From the NCBI GenBank assembly GCA_014379395.1, contig JACMLV010000035.1, positions 1 through 10,104 of the forward strand: DNA of 10,104 nucleotides. The letters run 5' to 3'. Of the stretch, positions 1 to 5,846 are shown piece by piece; position 1 is the stretch's first letter, and every line of letters starts with the position of its first letter. A model generated the notes under the pieces. That model did not search any database. It was given only the letters and a program-made list of their open reading frames with translations, and was not told the origin of the DNA. This DNA comes from Burkholderiaceae bacterium. Its GTDB lineage: Bacteria > Pseudomonadota > Gammaproteobacteria > Burkholderiales > Burkholderiaceae_D. Made by a program: the position numbers and the translations under genes.

Positions 1-1117
1 GCGCTTCGGGCTGGGACTGGCCGAGGGGCCGGGCCTGTTCGACCGGCATGGCCCGCCGCGCTTCGGCGGCGACCTGCCGCCACCGCCCGAATGGCGGCCA
101 GAAGGCGCGGCGAACGCCGGCCAGTCGATGACAACGGGCGCGCAGTCCGACGCACCAGCGGCGCTGCGCGAACCGCCGCCGGAACCGCCGCACGGCGATC
201 CCCGCTACCGTGCCTTCATCCCGCTCATCGGCGCCACGCTGGCGAGCCTGCTGTTCGCCTTCCTGCTGGCCTGGTATTTCTCGCGTCCGATCCGCGATTT
301 GCGGCTCGCCTTCGCGGCGGCCGCCGGCGGCGACTTGGCGCCGCGCTTCGCTGACACCAAAGCGCGGCGCGACGAACTGAGCGACCTCGGGCGCGAGTTC
401 GACCACATGACCGGGCGCCTGCGCAACCTGATCGACGGCCAGACCCGCCTGCTGCACGACGTCTCGCATGAACTGCGCTCGCCGCTGGCGCGCTTGCAGG
501 CCGCCATCGGCCTGGCGCACCAGCGGCCCGACAACGTGGCCGCCTCGCTGGAGCGCATCGAGCGCGAGAGCGTGCGGATGGATAAATTGGTCGGAGAATT
601 GCTGACCCTGTCGCGCCTGGAAGCGGGCGCGCTCAGCGCCGCCAGCGAAGAACTGTGCATCGCCGATCTGGTCGACGAAATCGTGGAAGACGCCCGCTTC
701 GAAGCCTCGGCCCGCAACGTGACCATCAGCGCCGACGGCGCGCTCGACGCGCACGTGTGCGGCCAGCCGGACCTGCTCGGGCGCGCGCTGGAAAACGTGG
801 TGCGCAACGCCGTCAAGCACAGCCCGGACGGCGGCGCCGTGCAGCTGGAACTGGCAACCATCGACGCCGGGCGCAAGCTGCGCATCGTCGTGTCGGATCG
901 CGGACCGGGCGTGCCCGAAGGCGACTTGCAGGCGATCTTCGAACCTTTCTTCCGCTCGGCCGCGCAAAACGGCGCCGAAGGCCACGGCCTCGGGCTGGCA
1001 ATCGCGCGCCACGTGATCCAGGCGCACCAGGGCGGCATCGCGGCCCGGAATCGCGAAGGCGGTGGATTGTGCGTGGAGATTGTGTTGCCGACGGCGCCGG
1101 GCAGCGCCGCTGCATAA
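1..1117 (+). CDS. Sensor histidine kinase of a two-component system, C-terminal part (5' end outside window)
   Basis: This is a membrane histidine kinase that would autophosphorylate on His and pass the phosphate to a response regulator, probably encoded just upstream outside the window. The frame is open from base 2 with no start in the window; the ATG at 128 is internal, because the 42 codons before it encode a Gly/Pro-rich stretch like the periplasmic part of CpxA-type kinases. Counting from that ATG as residue 1, the domains are: a membrane segment at about 30-52, HAMP at about 53-105, HisKA with the phospho-acceptor in SHELRSP (His114, codon 467-469), an N box with Asn223 and Asn227 (LENVVRNAVKHSP), a G1 box (DRGPGVPEG, about 257-265), an F box (IFEPFFR) and a G2 box (GHGLGLAIA, about 285). 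All catalytic boxes are intact. The phosphorelay class is EnvZ/CpxA-like; the stimulus cannot be read from what is present. Its TAA stop (1115-1117) directly abuts the stop of the convergent small gene. Confidence 0.93.
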   Translation, partial: RFGLGLAEGPGLFDRHGPPRFGGDLPPPPEWRPEGAANAGQSMTTGAQSDAPAALREPPPEPPHGDPRYRAFIPLIGATLASLLFAFLLAWYFSRPIRDLRLAFAAAAGGDLAPRFADTKARRDELSDLGREFDHMTGRLRNLIDGQTRLLHDVSHELRSPLARLQAAIGLAHQRPDNVAASLERIERESVRMDKLVGELLTLSRLEAGALSAASEELCIADLVDEIVEDARFEASARNVTISADGALDAHVCGQPDLLGRALENVVRNAVKHSPDGGAVQLELATIDAGRKLRIVVSDRGPGVPEGDLQAIFEPFFRSAAQNGAEGHGLGLAIARHVIQAHQGGIAARNREGGGLCVEIVLPTAPGSAAA

Positions 1118-1468
1118 TTAAGCTTGCGTATCGATGATGGTGCCGAGCGTGCCGCTCGACGAGCGCGTGGCAGTTGCCGCTTGGGTCGGTTCGGCCTGAT
1201 TGCTTTGTTGCTGGGCCGCCTTCTGCGCGGCCGCCGCTTGCAGCTGCGCGATCTGGGCCTGAATCGCCGCGATCTGCTGGGCGATCAGTTGCTGCTCTTT
1301 CTGGGTCGCCTCGGTCTGCTCGCCCTTTTGCGAGTCGGCCAATTCCTTCTGCTTCGCCACCAACTGCTTTTGCAAGGCGGCGACCTGCGAACCGTTGTCC
1401 GTGCCGCTGCCGGCGCTAGTTACGCCGCTTGATGCGCTCGATGCGCTTGCCCCGATTGCCGTTACCAT
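1118..1468 (-). CDS. Small FlxA-like coiled-coil protein
   Basis: The predicted protein has 116 residues: a Ser/Gly/Ala-rich N-terminus (about 1-30), a Gln/Lys/Glu/Ala-rich central coiled coil (about 30-95, with repeated AALQKQL, QQLIAQQIAAIQAQIAQLQ heptads) and a Ser/Thr-rich tail. This layout fits the FlxA-like family; E. coli FlxA is a flagellar-regulon protein of unclear function. No signal peptide or membrane segment is seen. The start at 1468 is preferred over the in-frame ATG at 1480, because a consensus GGAGG lies 5 nt before it and would otherwise sit inside the coding sequence. A candidate sigma-28 promoter lies about 40-60 bases upstream, consistent with flagellar control. The gene stands alone and is convergent with the histidine kinase, with stop codons back to back (1115-1117 and 1118-1120). 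Family assignment is by composition and architecture rather than by diagnostic residues, so other short coiled-coil families remain possible. Confidence 0.75.
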   Translation of the reverse strand: MVTAIGASASSASSGVTSAGSGTDNGSQVAALQKQLVAKQKELADSQKGEQTEATQKEQQLIAQQIAAIQAQIAQLQAAAAQKAAQQQSNQAEPTQAATATRSSSGTLGTIIDTQA

Positions 1469-1473
1469 TTCAG

Positions 1474-1478
1474 CCTCC
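1474..1478 (-). promoter_or_regulatory. Shine-Dalgarno site of the FlxA-like gene
   Basis: On the minus strand GGAGG is followed by a 5-nt spacer (CTGAA) and then ATG at 1468-1466. It fixes the translation start at 1468. An in-frame ATG at 1480-1478 overlaps the first G of this site and has no comparable ribosome binding sequence of its own. Confidence 0.8.
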
Positions 1479-1504
1479 ATTCATTTGCGTGATTCACAAA
1501 TGAG

Positions 1505-1531
1505 TTTACGGCGCCATCCGCGGCGAGTTAA
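1505..1531 (-). promoter_or_regulatory. Candidate sigma-28 (FliA) promoter of the FlxA-like gene
   Basis: Read on the minus strand, a TTAACTCG block (1531-1524) is followed by exactly 11 bases and then GCCGTAAA (1512-1505). The known sigma-28 consensus is TAAA(GTTT), 11 bases, GCCGATAA. The -35 core matches 3 of 4 bases, the -10 element matches 6 of 8, and the spacing is exact. Transcription would start near 1498, giving a leader of about 30 nt before the ATG at 1468. E. coli flxA is FliA-dependent, which makes the placement meaningful. It is one site judged by eye, so chance is possible. Confidence 0.55.
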
Positions 1532-1638
1532 TCCTGCAACATGTAAAGGCAGGTAAAGCTTGGCCGCCGATCAACCCATCGATCCGTGTAGACTGCGCGT
1601 CATCGATCAAATGCCAGCCTTACTCCGGACTTATCACC

Positions 1639-2604
1639 ATGCTCATCAACTGCGTCGCCTACCAAGGCGGAAAAAAACTCGGTGACATCCCCGTCGTCGA
1701 CATCAGCGAATACATCGTATTGCCAGATTGCCTTGTCTGGGTCGCGCTCAACGACGCCGAACCAGCCGAGCTCGAAGAGATGCGACATGAATTCGGCCTG
1801 CATGAATTGGCCGTCGAGGATGCCCGCGCCGGGCATCAGAGGCCGAAGATTGAGGAATATGGCAACTCGCTGTTTGCGGTCATCCATTCCGTTGAACTCG
1901 AGGGCGACGCGCTGCGTCTCGGCGAGGTCGACGTGTTCGTCGGGGAAAATTATGTCCTTTCCACGCGTAGCCGGTGCCAGCAGGGGTTCGCCGACGTACG
2001 CGCCCGCTGCGAACGCGAACCGCATCACCTCAAACAAGGCCCCGCCTTCGTCTTGTATGCGCTCATGGATGCGGTGGTTGATCGCTATTTTCCGGTGGTG
2101 GACGCCTTAGAATCCGAACTTGACATGATAGAAGAGCAGATCTTTGTGCCGGGGCCACAGCGCACCACGCTCGAACGGCTGTATCAACTTAAACGCAAAG
2201 TTGTGATCCTCAAGCATGCCGTTGCGCCGCTGATGGAAGCGGTCGGGAAACTGGACGGGGGGCGGGTGCCGCCGATCTGTGCGAACACGACGGAATATTT
2301 CCGGGACGTGCATGATCATTTGCACAGGATAAACACGTCGGTCGATACCATCCGCGACACCATCAGCACCGCGATTCAAGTAAACCTGTCAATGATTAGC
2401 ATTGATGAAAACAATGTCAACAAACGCCTCGCCGCGTGGGCGGCTATCTTTGCGGTCGCGACCGGAATGGTGGGCGTCTGGGGGATGAACTTCGAACACA
2501 TGCCGGAGCTGAAATGGAAATACGGCTATCCGTTGGCGCTGACTATCGTCGCGGCGACTTGCTCCTACATGTATTACCGGTTCAAAAAATCGCGCTGGTT
2601 GTGA
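1639..2604 (+). CDS. corA: CorA-family magnesium/cobalt transporter
   Basis: This is an inner-membrane divalent cation channel of the CorA family (Mg2+, often also Co2+ and Ni2+), which works as a homopentamer. The 321 residues match the usual CorA length. A large N-terminal cytoplasmic alpha/beta domain (about 1-150) is followed by the long helix region that forms the funnel stalk (about 155-265, including the acidic ALESELDMIEEQIF). Two membrane segments follow at about 266-286 and 296-314. The signature GMN (residues 282-284) sits at the end of the first segment in GVWGMNFEHMPE, and the Lys/Arg-rich tail (RFKKSRWL) faces the cytoplasm, as expected. The start at 1639 gives the standard CorA N-terminus; only a weak Shine-Dalgarno is seen. 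Codon use appears less G/C-biased than in the neighbours, for example a TTA Leu codon at 2107. It is divergent from the FlxA-like gene and convergent with dcd, so it is probably monocistronic. No Mg2+-sensing leader was recognised in the 158-bp upstream gap. Confidence 0.93.
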   Translation: MLINCVAYQGGKKLGDIPVVDISEYIVLPDCLVWVALNDAEPAELEEMRHEFGLHELAVEDARAGHQRPKIEEYGNSLFAVIHSVELEGDALRLGEVDVFVGENYVLSTRSRCQQGFADVRARCEREPHHLKQGPAFVLYALMDAVVDRYFPVVDALESELDMIEEQIFVPGPQRTTLERLYQLKRKVVILKHAVAPLMEAVGKLDGGRVPPICANTTEYFRDVHDHLHRINTSVDTIRDTISTAIQVNLSMISIDENNVNKRLAAWAAIFAVATGMVGVWGMNFEHMPELKWKYGYPLALTIVAATCSYMYYRFKKSRWL

Positions 2605-2741
2605 TGTGGCTGGTCGACCTGGCATCGGTGACGCGCGCGTCGTCGGTGATCATGGGCCGCGCGGCATGAGCACACGGCGCAGGCAAGCAGAGTACGAATG
2701 CCCGGCCGATACAAACGAAAGCGGCGGCAAGGGCGCGCCAG

Positions 2742-2895
2742 GTCGGACTTAGGGAGTCGAAGCGAAAAAATAGCTGGGCGAGGGCAGATTTTGACGGTTT
2801 CGCAGTGCCAATAGCGAGCTATTGGCCGAGAAAACGGCGAAATATGGACCGTCCAGGTATTTTTGCAGCCGACGAGCCTAAGTCCGACAGACTCC
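2742..2895. repeat. Near-palindromic intergenic element A
   Basis: The 12-bp outer arms GTCGGACTTAGG (2742-2753) and CCTAAGTCCGAC (2877-2888) are exact inverted copies. The similarity continues inwards imperfectly for about 40 bp per arm, including an A-rich AAAAATA and a TGG.CG block on each side. The centre is a perfect 8-bp stem (GCCAATAG 2807-2814, CTATTGGC 2819-2826) with a CGAG loop. Outer arms and core share the same centre (about 2815-2816), so the element can fold as one long hairpin. The right end carries an extra AGACTCCT (2888-2896) with no counterpart on the left. There is no coding capacity. It resembles a MITE or a decayed insertion-sequence derivative, and between convergent genes it could also stop transcription. 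Confidence 0.72.
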
Positions 2896-3057
2896 TAGTG
2901 TCCTGAGTTACTAGTTCGTTGACAAATAAATGTGGCGAAATCGGCCCGAGACAAGGAGCAAAGCACAGCAAGGCCGGGGCCTTGCGCGCATTTGCGACGC
3001 CGTATCGGGGCGATTCTCGCCATATTTAGTCAACGAACTAGCAACTCAGGACACTAG
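2895..3057. mobile_element. MITE-like element B with 29-bp terminal inverted repeats
   Basis: The termini 2895-2923 and 3029-3057 are inverted copies over 29 bp with one mismatch, starting CTAGTGTCCTGAGTT. Similarity continues inwards (TGGCGA, AATCG.CCCGA). The centre is a perfect 7-bp stem CAAGGCC/GGCCTTG (2969-2975, 2978-2984) that shares its midpoint (2976) with the termini. At 163 bp and without a credible ORF it fits a non-autonomous MITE. CTAG at both ends (or TA within it) may be the target duplication; TA duplication would fit Tc1/mariner-IS630-type transposases and CTAG some other IS groups, so the parent family is undecided. The right-hand CTAG contains the stop codon of dcd, so the insertion lies immediately at the end of that gene. 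Confidence 0.82.
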
Positions 3058-3620
3058 GCCTTCGGCAGCGTCACGCCATGCTGCCCCTGATATTTGCCGT
3101 CGCGATCCTTGTACGACGTCTCGCACACCTCGTCGCTCTCGAAGAACAGCACCTGCGCGCAGCCCTCGCCGGCGTAGATCTTGGCCGGCAGCGGCGTGGT
3201 GTTGGAAAACTCCAGCGTCACGTAGCCTTCCCACTCCGGCTCGAACGGCGTCACGTTGACGATGATGCCGCAGCGCGCGTAGGTCGATTTGCCCAGGCAG
3301 ATCGTCAGCACGTTGCGCGGAATCTTGAAGTATTCGATGGTGCGCGCCAGCGCGAACGAGTTCGGCGGAATGATGCAGACATCGCTCTTCACGTCGACGA
3401 AGGAGTTCGGATCGAAGTTCTTCGGATCGACGATGGTGCTGTTGATGTTGGTGAAGATCTTGAATTCGTTGGCGCAGCGGATATCGTAGCCATACGACGA
3501 GGTGCCGTACGAGATGACCTTGCGCCCTTCGGAGGTGCGCACCTGGCCCGGTTCGAACGGCGAAATCATATCGTGTTCCTGCGCCATCTGGCGGATCCAT
3601 CTATCGCTTTTAATCGTCAT
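3054..3620 (-). CDS. dcd: dCTP deaminase
   Basis: It catalyses dCTP + H2O to dUTP + NH3 in the cytoplasm, feeding dUMP and dTMP synthesis, and the family works as a homotrimer. The 188 residues match the usual full length of betaproteobacterial Dcd. Family blocks in order: MTIKSDRWIR at the start; SYGTSSYGYDIRCA (about 37-50); the nucleotide-binding and catalytic block GKSTYARCGIIVNVTPFEPEW (about 110-130; Ser and Arg of KSTYAR); the catalytic Glu in YVTLEFSN (about residue 137); IYAGEGCAQVLFFES; and the C-terminal GQHGVTLPKA that closes over the nucleotide. The ATG at 3620 gives the standard N-terminus; no strong Shine-Dalgarno is visible. The stop TAG (3056-3054) lies inside the CTAG end of element B, yet the protein is not truncated. 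It lies 121 bp downstream of the alpha/beta hydrolase on the same strand; co-transcription is possible but not shown. Confidence 0.96.
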   Translation of the reverse strand: MTIKSDRWIRQMAQEHDMISPFEPGQVRTSEGRKVISYGTSSYGYDIRCANEFKIFTNINSTIVDPKNFDPNSFVDVKSDVCIIPPNSFALARTIEYFKIPRNVLTICLGKSTYARCGIIVNVTPFEPEWEGYVTLEFSNTTPLPAKIYAGEGCAQVLFFESDEVCETSYKDRDGKYQGQHGVTLPKA

Positions 3621-3741
3621 CGCAAAGGCATTTTCTTAAATAATTCGAGGGAAAGACTGGCGGCGCGCGGGCGTCAAATACGGCCACAACACACCTGCCA
3701 AAACATGGCGATTTTACGCGAAAAGCTCGGCCCGGCAGAGG

Positions 3742-4593
3742 CTATTTTGCGCCCGCTCCCGCCTGCGGCGCCGCTTTTGCGGCGAAATCGTGGCGCGCCG
3801 GCGCGAGCAGCGCGGCGATCATCTCGCGCGTCGCCTCGGCGGCCTTGGCCGGCGACTGCATCGGGAACAAATGGCCGCCCGGCAGCTGGCGGAAAAAGCG
3901 CCCGACCAGCTTGCGCGTCGGCCCCAGCCCGGCCTGTCGGCACTCGACCGAATCGACGCCGCCGATGAAGCCGACCGGCACCGGAAAGCGCCCGCGCACC
4001 AACGTGCCGACGTGGTGCGGCAGGCTGCGGTAGACCGCCGTTTCCACCTCGCGCGTAAAACGCAGCTGCATGCCGTCGGCGTGCGGCGCGAGGCCGCTGT
4101 CGATATAGTCGCGCAGCACGTCCGGCGCCCAGCTGGCGAACACGTCCTTGCCGGCGAAATGGTTGTAGGCCGCCTCGGCGCTTGGCCACAGCACGCGGCG
4201 CCGCGCGGAAAAGCGGGCCGGCGAATAGCGCTCACCGATCGCGGTGTTGCGCAGCAGGCGCAGGAACAGCGCGCGCCAGCCGGCCACCACCGGCGAATCG
4301 AGCAGCACCACGCAGCACACCAGGTCCGGCCGCGCCTTGGCCGCCATCAGGCACAGCATGCCCCCCAGCGAATGGCCGACCAGAATCACCGGCTCGGTGT
4401 AGCGCGCGACCAGCTGGTCGATCAGCTCGTTGACCAGCTGGCCCCAGCCCTCCTCGACCGGATAGCGCGGATCGTGGGCGTGCATGTCGAGCGCCTGGAC
4501 GGCGAAGTCCGTGCCGAGCAAGTCGAAGAACTGGCGATAGGTGCCGGCCGGATAGCTGTTGGCGTGGGCGAAATGGAGCTGGGGTTTTGGCAT
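3742..4593 (-). CDS. Alpha/beta hydrolase
   Basis: This is a cytoplasmic serine hydrolase of the alpha/beta-hydrolase fold, substrate unknown. From the chosen start it has 283 residues, normal for the fold. The oxyanion-hole region is FAHANSYPAGTY (about 8-19). The nucleophile elbow is GHSLGG with Ser75, the acid is probably Asp214 (FIGGVDSVE) and the catalytic His is His241 (PGGHLFPM); all three triad residues are in expected order and spacing. A cap region lies between strands at about 105-190. The tail is Ala/Gly-rich. The start at 4593 (MPKPQLHFAHAN) is preferred because the fold begins immediately after it; an upstream in-frame ATG at 4629 would add 12 residues without fold character. 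Neither has a good Shine-Dalgarno. The gene is divergent from the metallophosphoesterase (119-bp gap) and upstream of dcd. Activity could be esterase, lipase or C-C hydrolase. Confidence 0.88.
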   Translation of the reverse strand: MPKPQLHFAHANSYPAGTYRQFFDLLGTDFAVQALDMHAHDPRYPVEEGWGQLVNELIDQLVARYTEPVILVGHSLGGMLCLMAAKARPDLVCCVVLLDSPVVAGWRALFLRLLRNTAIGERYSPARFSARRRVLWPSAEAAYNHFAGKDVFASWAPDVLRDYIDSGLAPHADGMQLRFTREVETAVYRSLPHHVGTLVRGRFPVPVGFIGGVDSVECRQAGLGPTRKLVGRFFRQLPGGHLFPMQSPAKAAEATREMIAALLAPARHDFAAKAAPQAGAGAK

Positions 4594-4712
4594 CGGATGG
4601 CGAGTTTGGAAAGTTGCAAGATGGCACAATTGTAGGGGCGAAAGCGGCGTCGTGTCCGAGGAAGTCCTCTAGAAATGGTAGGCTGTCGCCACGTCCAACC
4701 GAAACGACAACG

Positions 4713-5507
4713 ATGAAAATCCAGCTCGCCTCCGACCTGCACCTCGAATACCTCCAGCGCAACTTCCCCGGCGAACGCCTGATCACGCCCGCGCCGGGCG
4801 CCGATCTGCTGGTGCTGGCCGGCGACATCGCCAACGGCACCCAGGCCATCGACCTGTTCCGCGACTGGCCGGTGCCGGTGCTCTACGTGCCGGGCAACCA
4901 TGAATTTTACGAGCAATCGATCACCGAGGCGCGCGCGGCGCTGCGCGAGGCGGCCGAGGGAAGCGGCGTGCATCTGCTCGACAACGACGCGTTTGAATTC
5001 GGCAATGTCCGCTTTTTAGGCGCGACGATGTGGACCGACTACCTGATGGCGAGCACGTTCTCGCGCACCCAGTTGATGGACAACGCCGGGCAGAAGCTGA
5101 AGGATCATCAGGTGATCCGCTGCGGAGACGGCTTATTCACACCGTCGATGGCACTGGAGCAGCATGAGCACGCGCGCCGGTGGCTGGCGGCTGAACTGCG
5201 TAAACCGTTCGCGGGAAAAACCGTGGTCATCACCCACCACGCGCCGCACGTGCTGTCGGTGCATCCGAGGTTTGCCGGCGATCCGATGAACGCCTCGTTC
5301 ATTTCCGGCGGCATCGACGGGCTGATCGCCAAGGCCGATCTGTGGCTGCACGGCCATGTGCACGACAGTTTCGACTATAAGGCTTTCGGTTGCCGCATCG
5401 TCGCCAACCCGCGCGGCTACGCCCAGAACCGCAACCTCGTCGCCAGCGCCTTCGAACTGCAATTCGAAAATCCCGCCTTCGAATGGTCGTGCGTGCTGGA
5501 GGTGTAA
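4713..5507 (+). CDS. Calcineurin-like metallophosphoesterase
   Basis: This is a soluble two-metal phosphoesterase of the calcineurin-like superfamily; the physiological substrate is not evident. The 264 residues show all five metal and catalytic blocks: SDLHLE (Asp8, His10), AGDIAN (Asp38), GNHEFY (Asn62, His63), THHAPH (His175/His176) and HGHVHD (His215, His217). Blocks are spaced as in small bacterial members of the family. There is no signal peptide or membrane segment. The ATG at 4713 is chosen because MKIQLASDLH places the first beta strand and the D-x-H motif right at the N-terminus, as is typical. An upstream ATG at 4587 would add 42 residues of no recognisable fold and overlap the start of the divergent hydrolase gene. 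No good Shine-Dalgarno precedes the chosen start. The gene is followed by the triple-hairpin repeat region and is convergent with the diguanylate cyclase. Confidence 0.92.
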   Translation: MKIQLASDLHLEYLQRNFPGERLITPAPGADLLVLAGDIANGTQAIDLFRDWPVPVLYVPGNHEFYEQSITEARAALREAAEGSGVHLLDNDAFEFGNVRFLGATMWTDYLMASTFSRTQLMDNAGQKLKDHQVIRCGDGLFTPSMALEQHEHARRWLAAELRKPFAGKTVVITHHAPHVLSVHPRFAGDPMNASFISGGIDGLIAKADLWLHGHVHDSFDYKAFGCRIVANPRGYAQNRNLVASAFELQFENPAFEWSCVLEV

Positions 5508-5509
5508 TG

Positions 5510-5583
5510 TGGGGGTGACGGGGCCGCCGAGGCACGATTTTGTGCCCCACGCGTGCGGTGTCCCCCGTGATCACAAAAATTTC
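5510..5583. repeat. Hairpin repeat copy 1 (degenerate)
   Basis: This is the left member of a three-copy cluster. Its left arm (about 5519-5553) carries GCACGATTTTGTGCCCCACG, close to the GCACGTTTTGTGCCCACG arm of the central copy. The right arm is more decayed (GTGATCACAAAAATTTCG, about 5566-5583). Its outermost 16 bases (5519-5534, CGGGGCCGCCGAGGCA) are repeated exactly in inverse orientation at the far end of copy 3. Confidence 0.6.
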
Positions 5584-5653
5584 GTAGGGTGGGCACGTTT
5601 TGTGCCCACGCGGACCGTGCAACCGCGTGGGCACAAAAACGTGCCCACCCTAC
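5584..5653. repeat. Hairpin repeat copy 2, long almost perfect inverted repeat
   Basis: The left arm 5584-5613 (30 nt, starting GTAGGGTGGGCACG) and the right arm 5623-5653 (31 nt, ending CGTGCCCACCCTAC) are complementary along their whole length apart from one extra base in the A/T run. The loop is 9 nt (5614-5622). Each arm itself contains GTGGGCAC-type and GTGCCCAC-type halves, so smaller hairpins can form within an arm. It is non-coding and lies between the convergent phosphoesterase and diguanylate cyclase genes. Confidence 0.88.
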
Positions 5654-5668
5654 AACATCTATATCTCC

Positions 5669-5748
5669 AGGCATCGTTTTTATGCCCACGCGGACCGCGC
5701 ATTCGCGTGGGCGCAAATGCTTGCCTCGGCGGCCCCGCCCGCCCTACG
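5669..5748. repeat. Hairpin repeat copy 3 (degenerate)
   Basis: The stem GCCCACGCG (about 5684-5692) and CGCGTGGGC (5704-5712) flanks a loop ACCGCGCATT-like segment that resembles the loop of copy 2. The arms extend imperfectly to AGGCA (5669-5673) and TGCCT (5722-5726). The distal part TGCCTCGGCGGCCCCG (5722-5737) pairs exactly with the start of copy 1, and the end (GCCCGCCCTAC, to 5747) resembles the CCCACCCTAC end of copy 2. Confidence 0.65.
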
Positions 5749-5770
5749 GTTCGTTCCCGCGCACGCCGAG

Positions 5771-5815
5771 ACAAAACAACGGCCGGGGAGATGGCGACGC
5801 CACCTGCCCGGCCGT
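5771..5815 (-). terminator. Intrinsic terminator of the diguanylate cyclase gene
   Basis: On the minus strand, 32 bp past the stop codon, a G/C-rich 9-bp stem (ACGGCCGGG at 5815-5807 with CCCGGCCGT at 5787-5779) encloses a smaller TGGC/GCCA stem. It is followed by a T-rich run TGTTTTGT (5778-5771). Position, stem strength and the T-run match a Rho-independent terminator for the gene ending at 5847. Confidence 0.85.
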
Positions 5816-5846
5816 ATCGGCTAACCGCGATGGCCAGCCCGACGCC

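Noticed and set aside
1541..1638. Possible sigma-70 promoter or Mg2+ riboswitch for corA
   Set aside because: A TAGACT-like -10 is present near 1589, but no -35 sits at proper spacing, and the leader is too short and lacks the conserved structure for an M-box.
2930..3259. 109-codon plus-strand frame beginning inside element B
   Set aside because: It crosses the palindrome and then runs antisense to dcd; it has no Shine-Dalgarno and no recognisable domain.
3078..3968. Plus-strand frame across dcd and the hydrolase 3' end, and similar antisense frames at 3790-4635 and 205-1038
   Set aside because: They overlap well-supported genes on the opposite strand and show no recognisable domains.
5509..5748. 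Possible CRISPR array from the repeated GTGGGCAC/GTGCCCAC modules
   Set aside because: The repeats alternate in orientation as hairpins, spacing is irregular, copies are degenerate and there are no unique spacers of constant length or cas genes.
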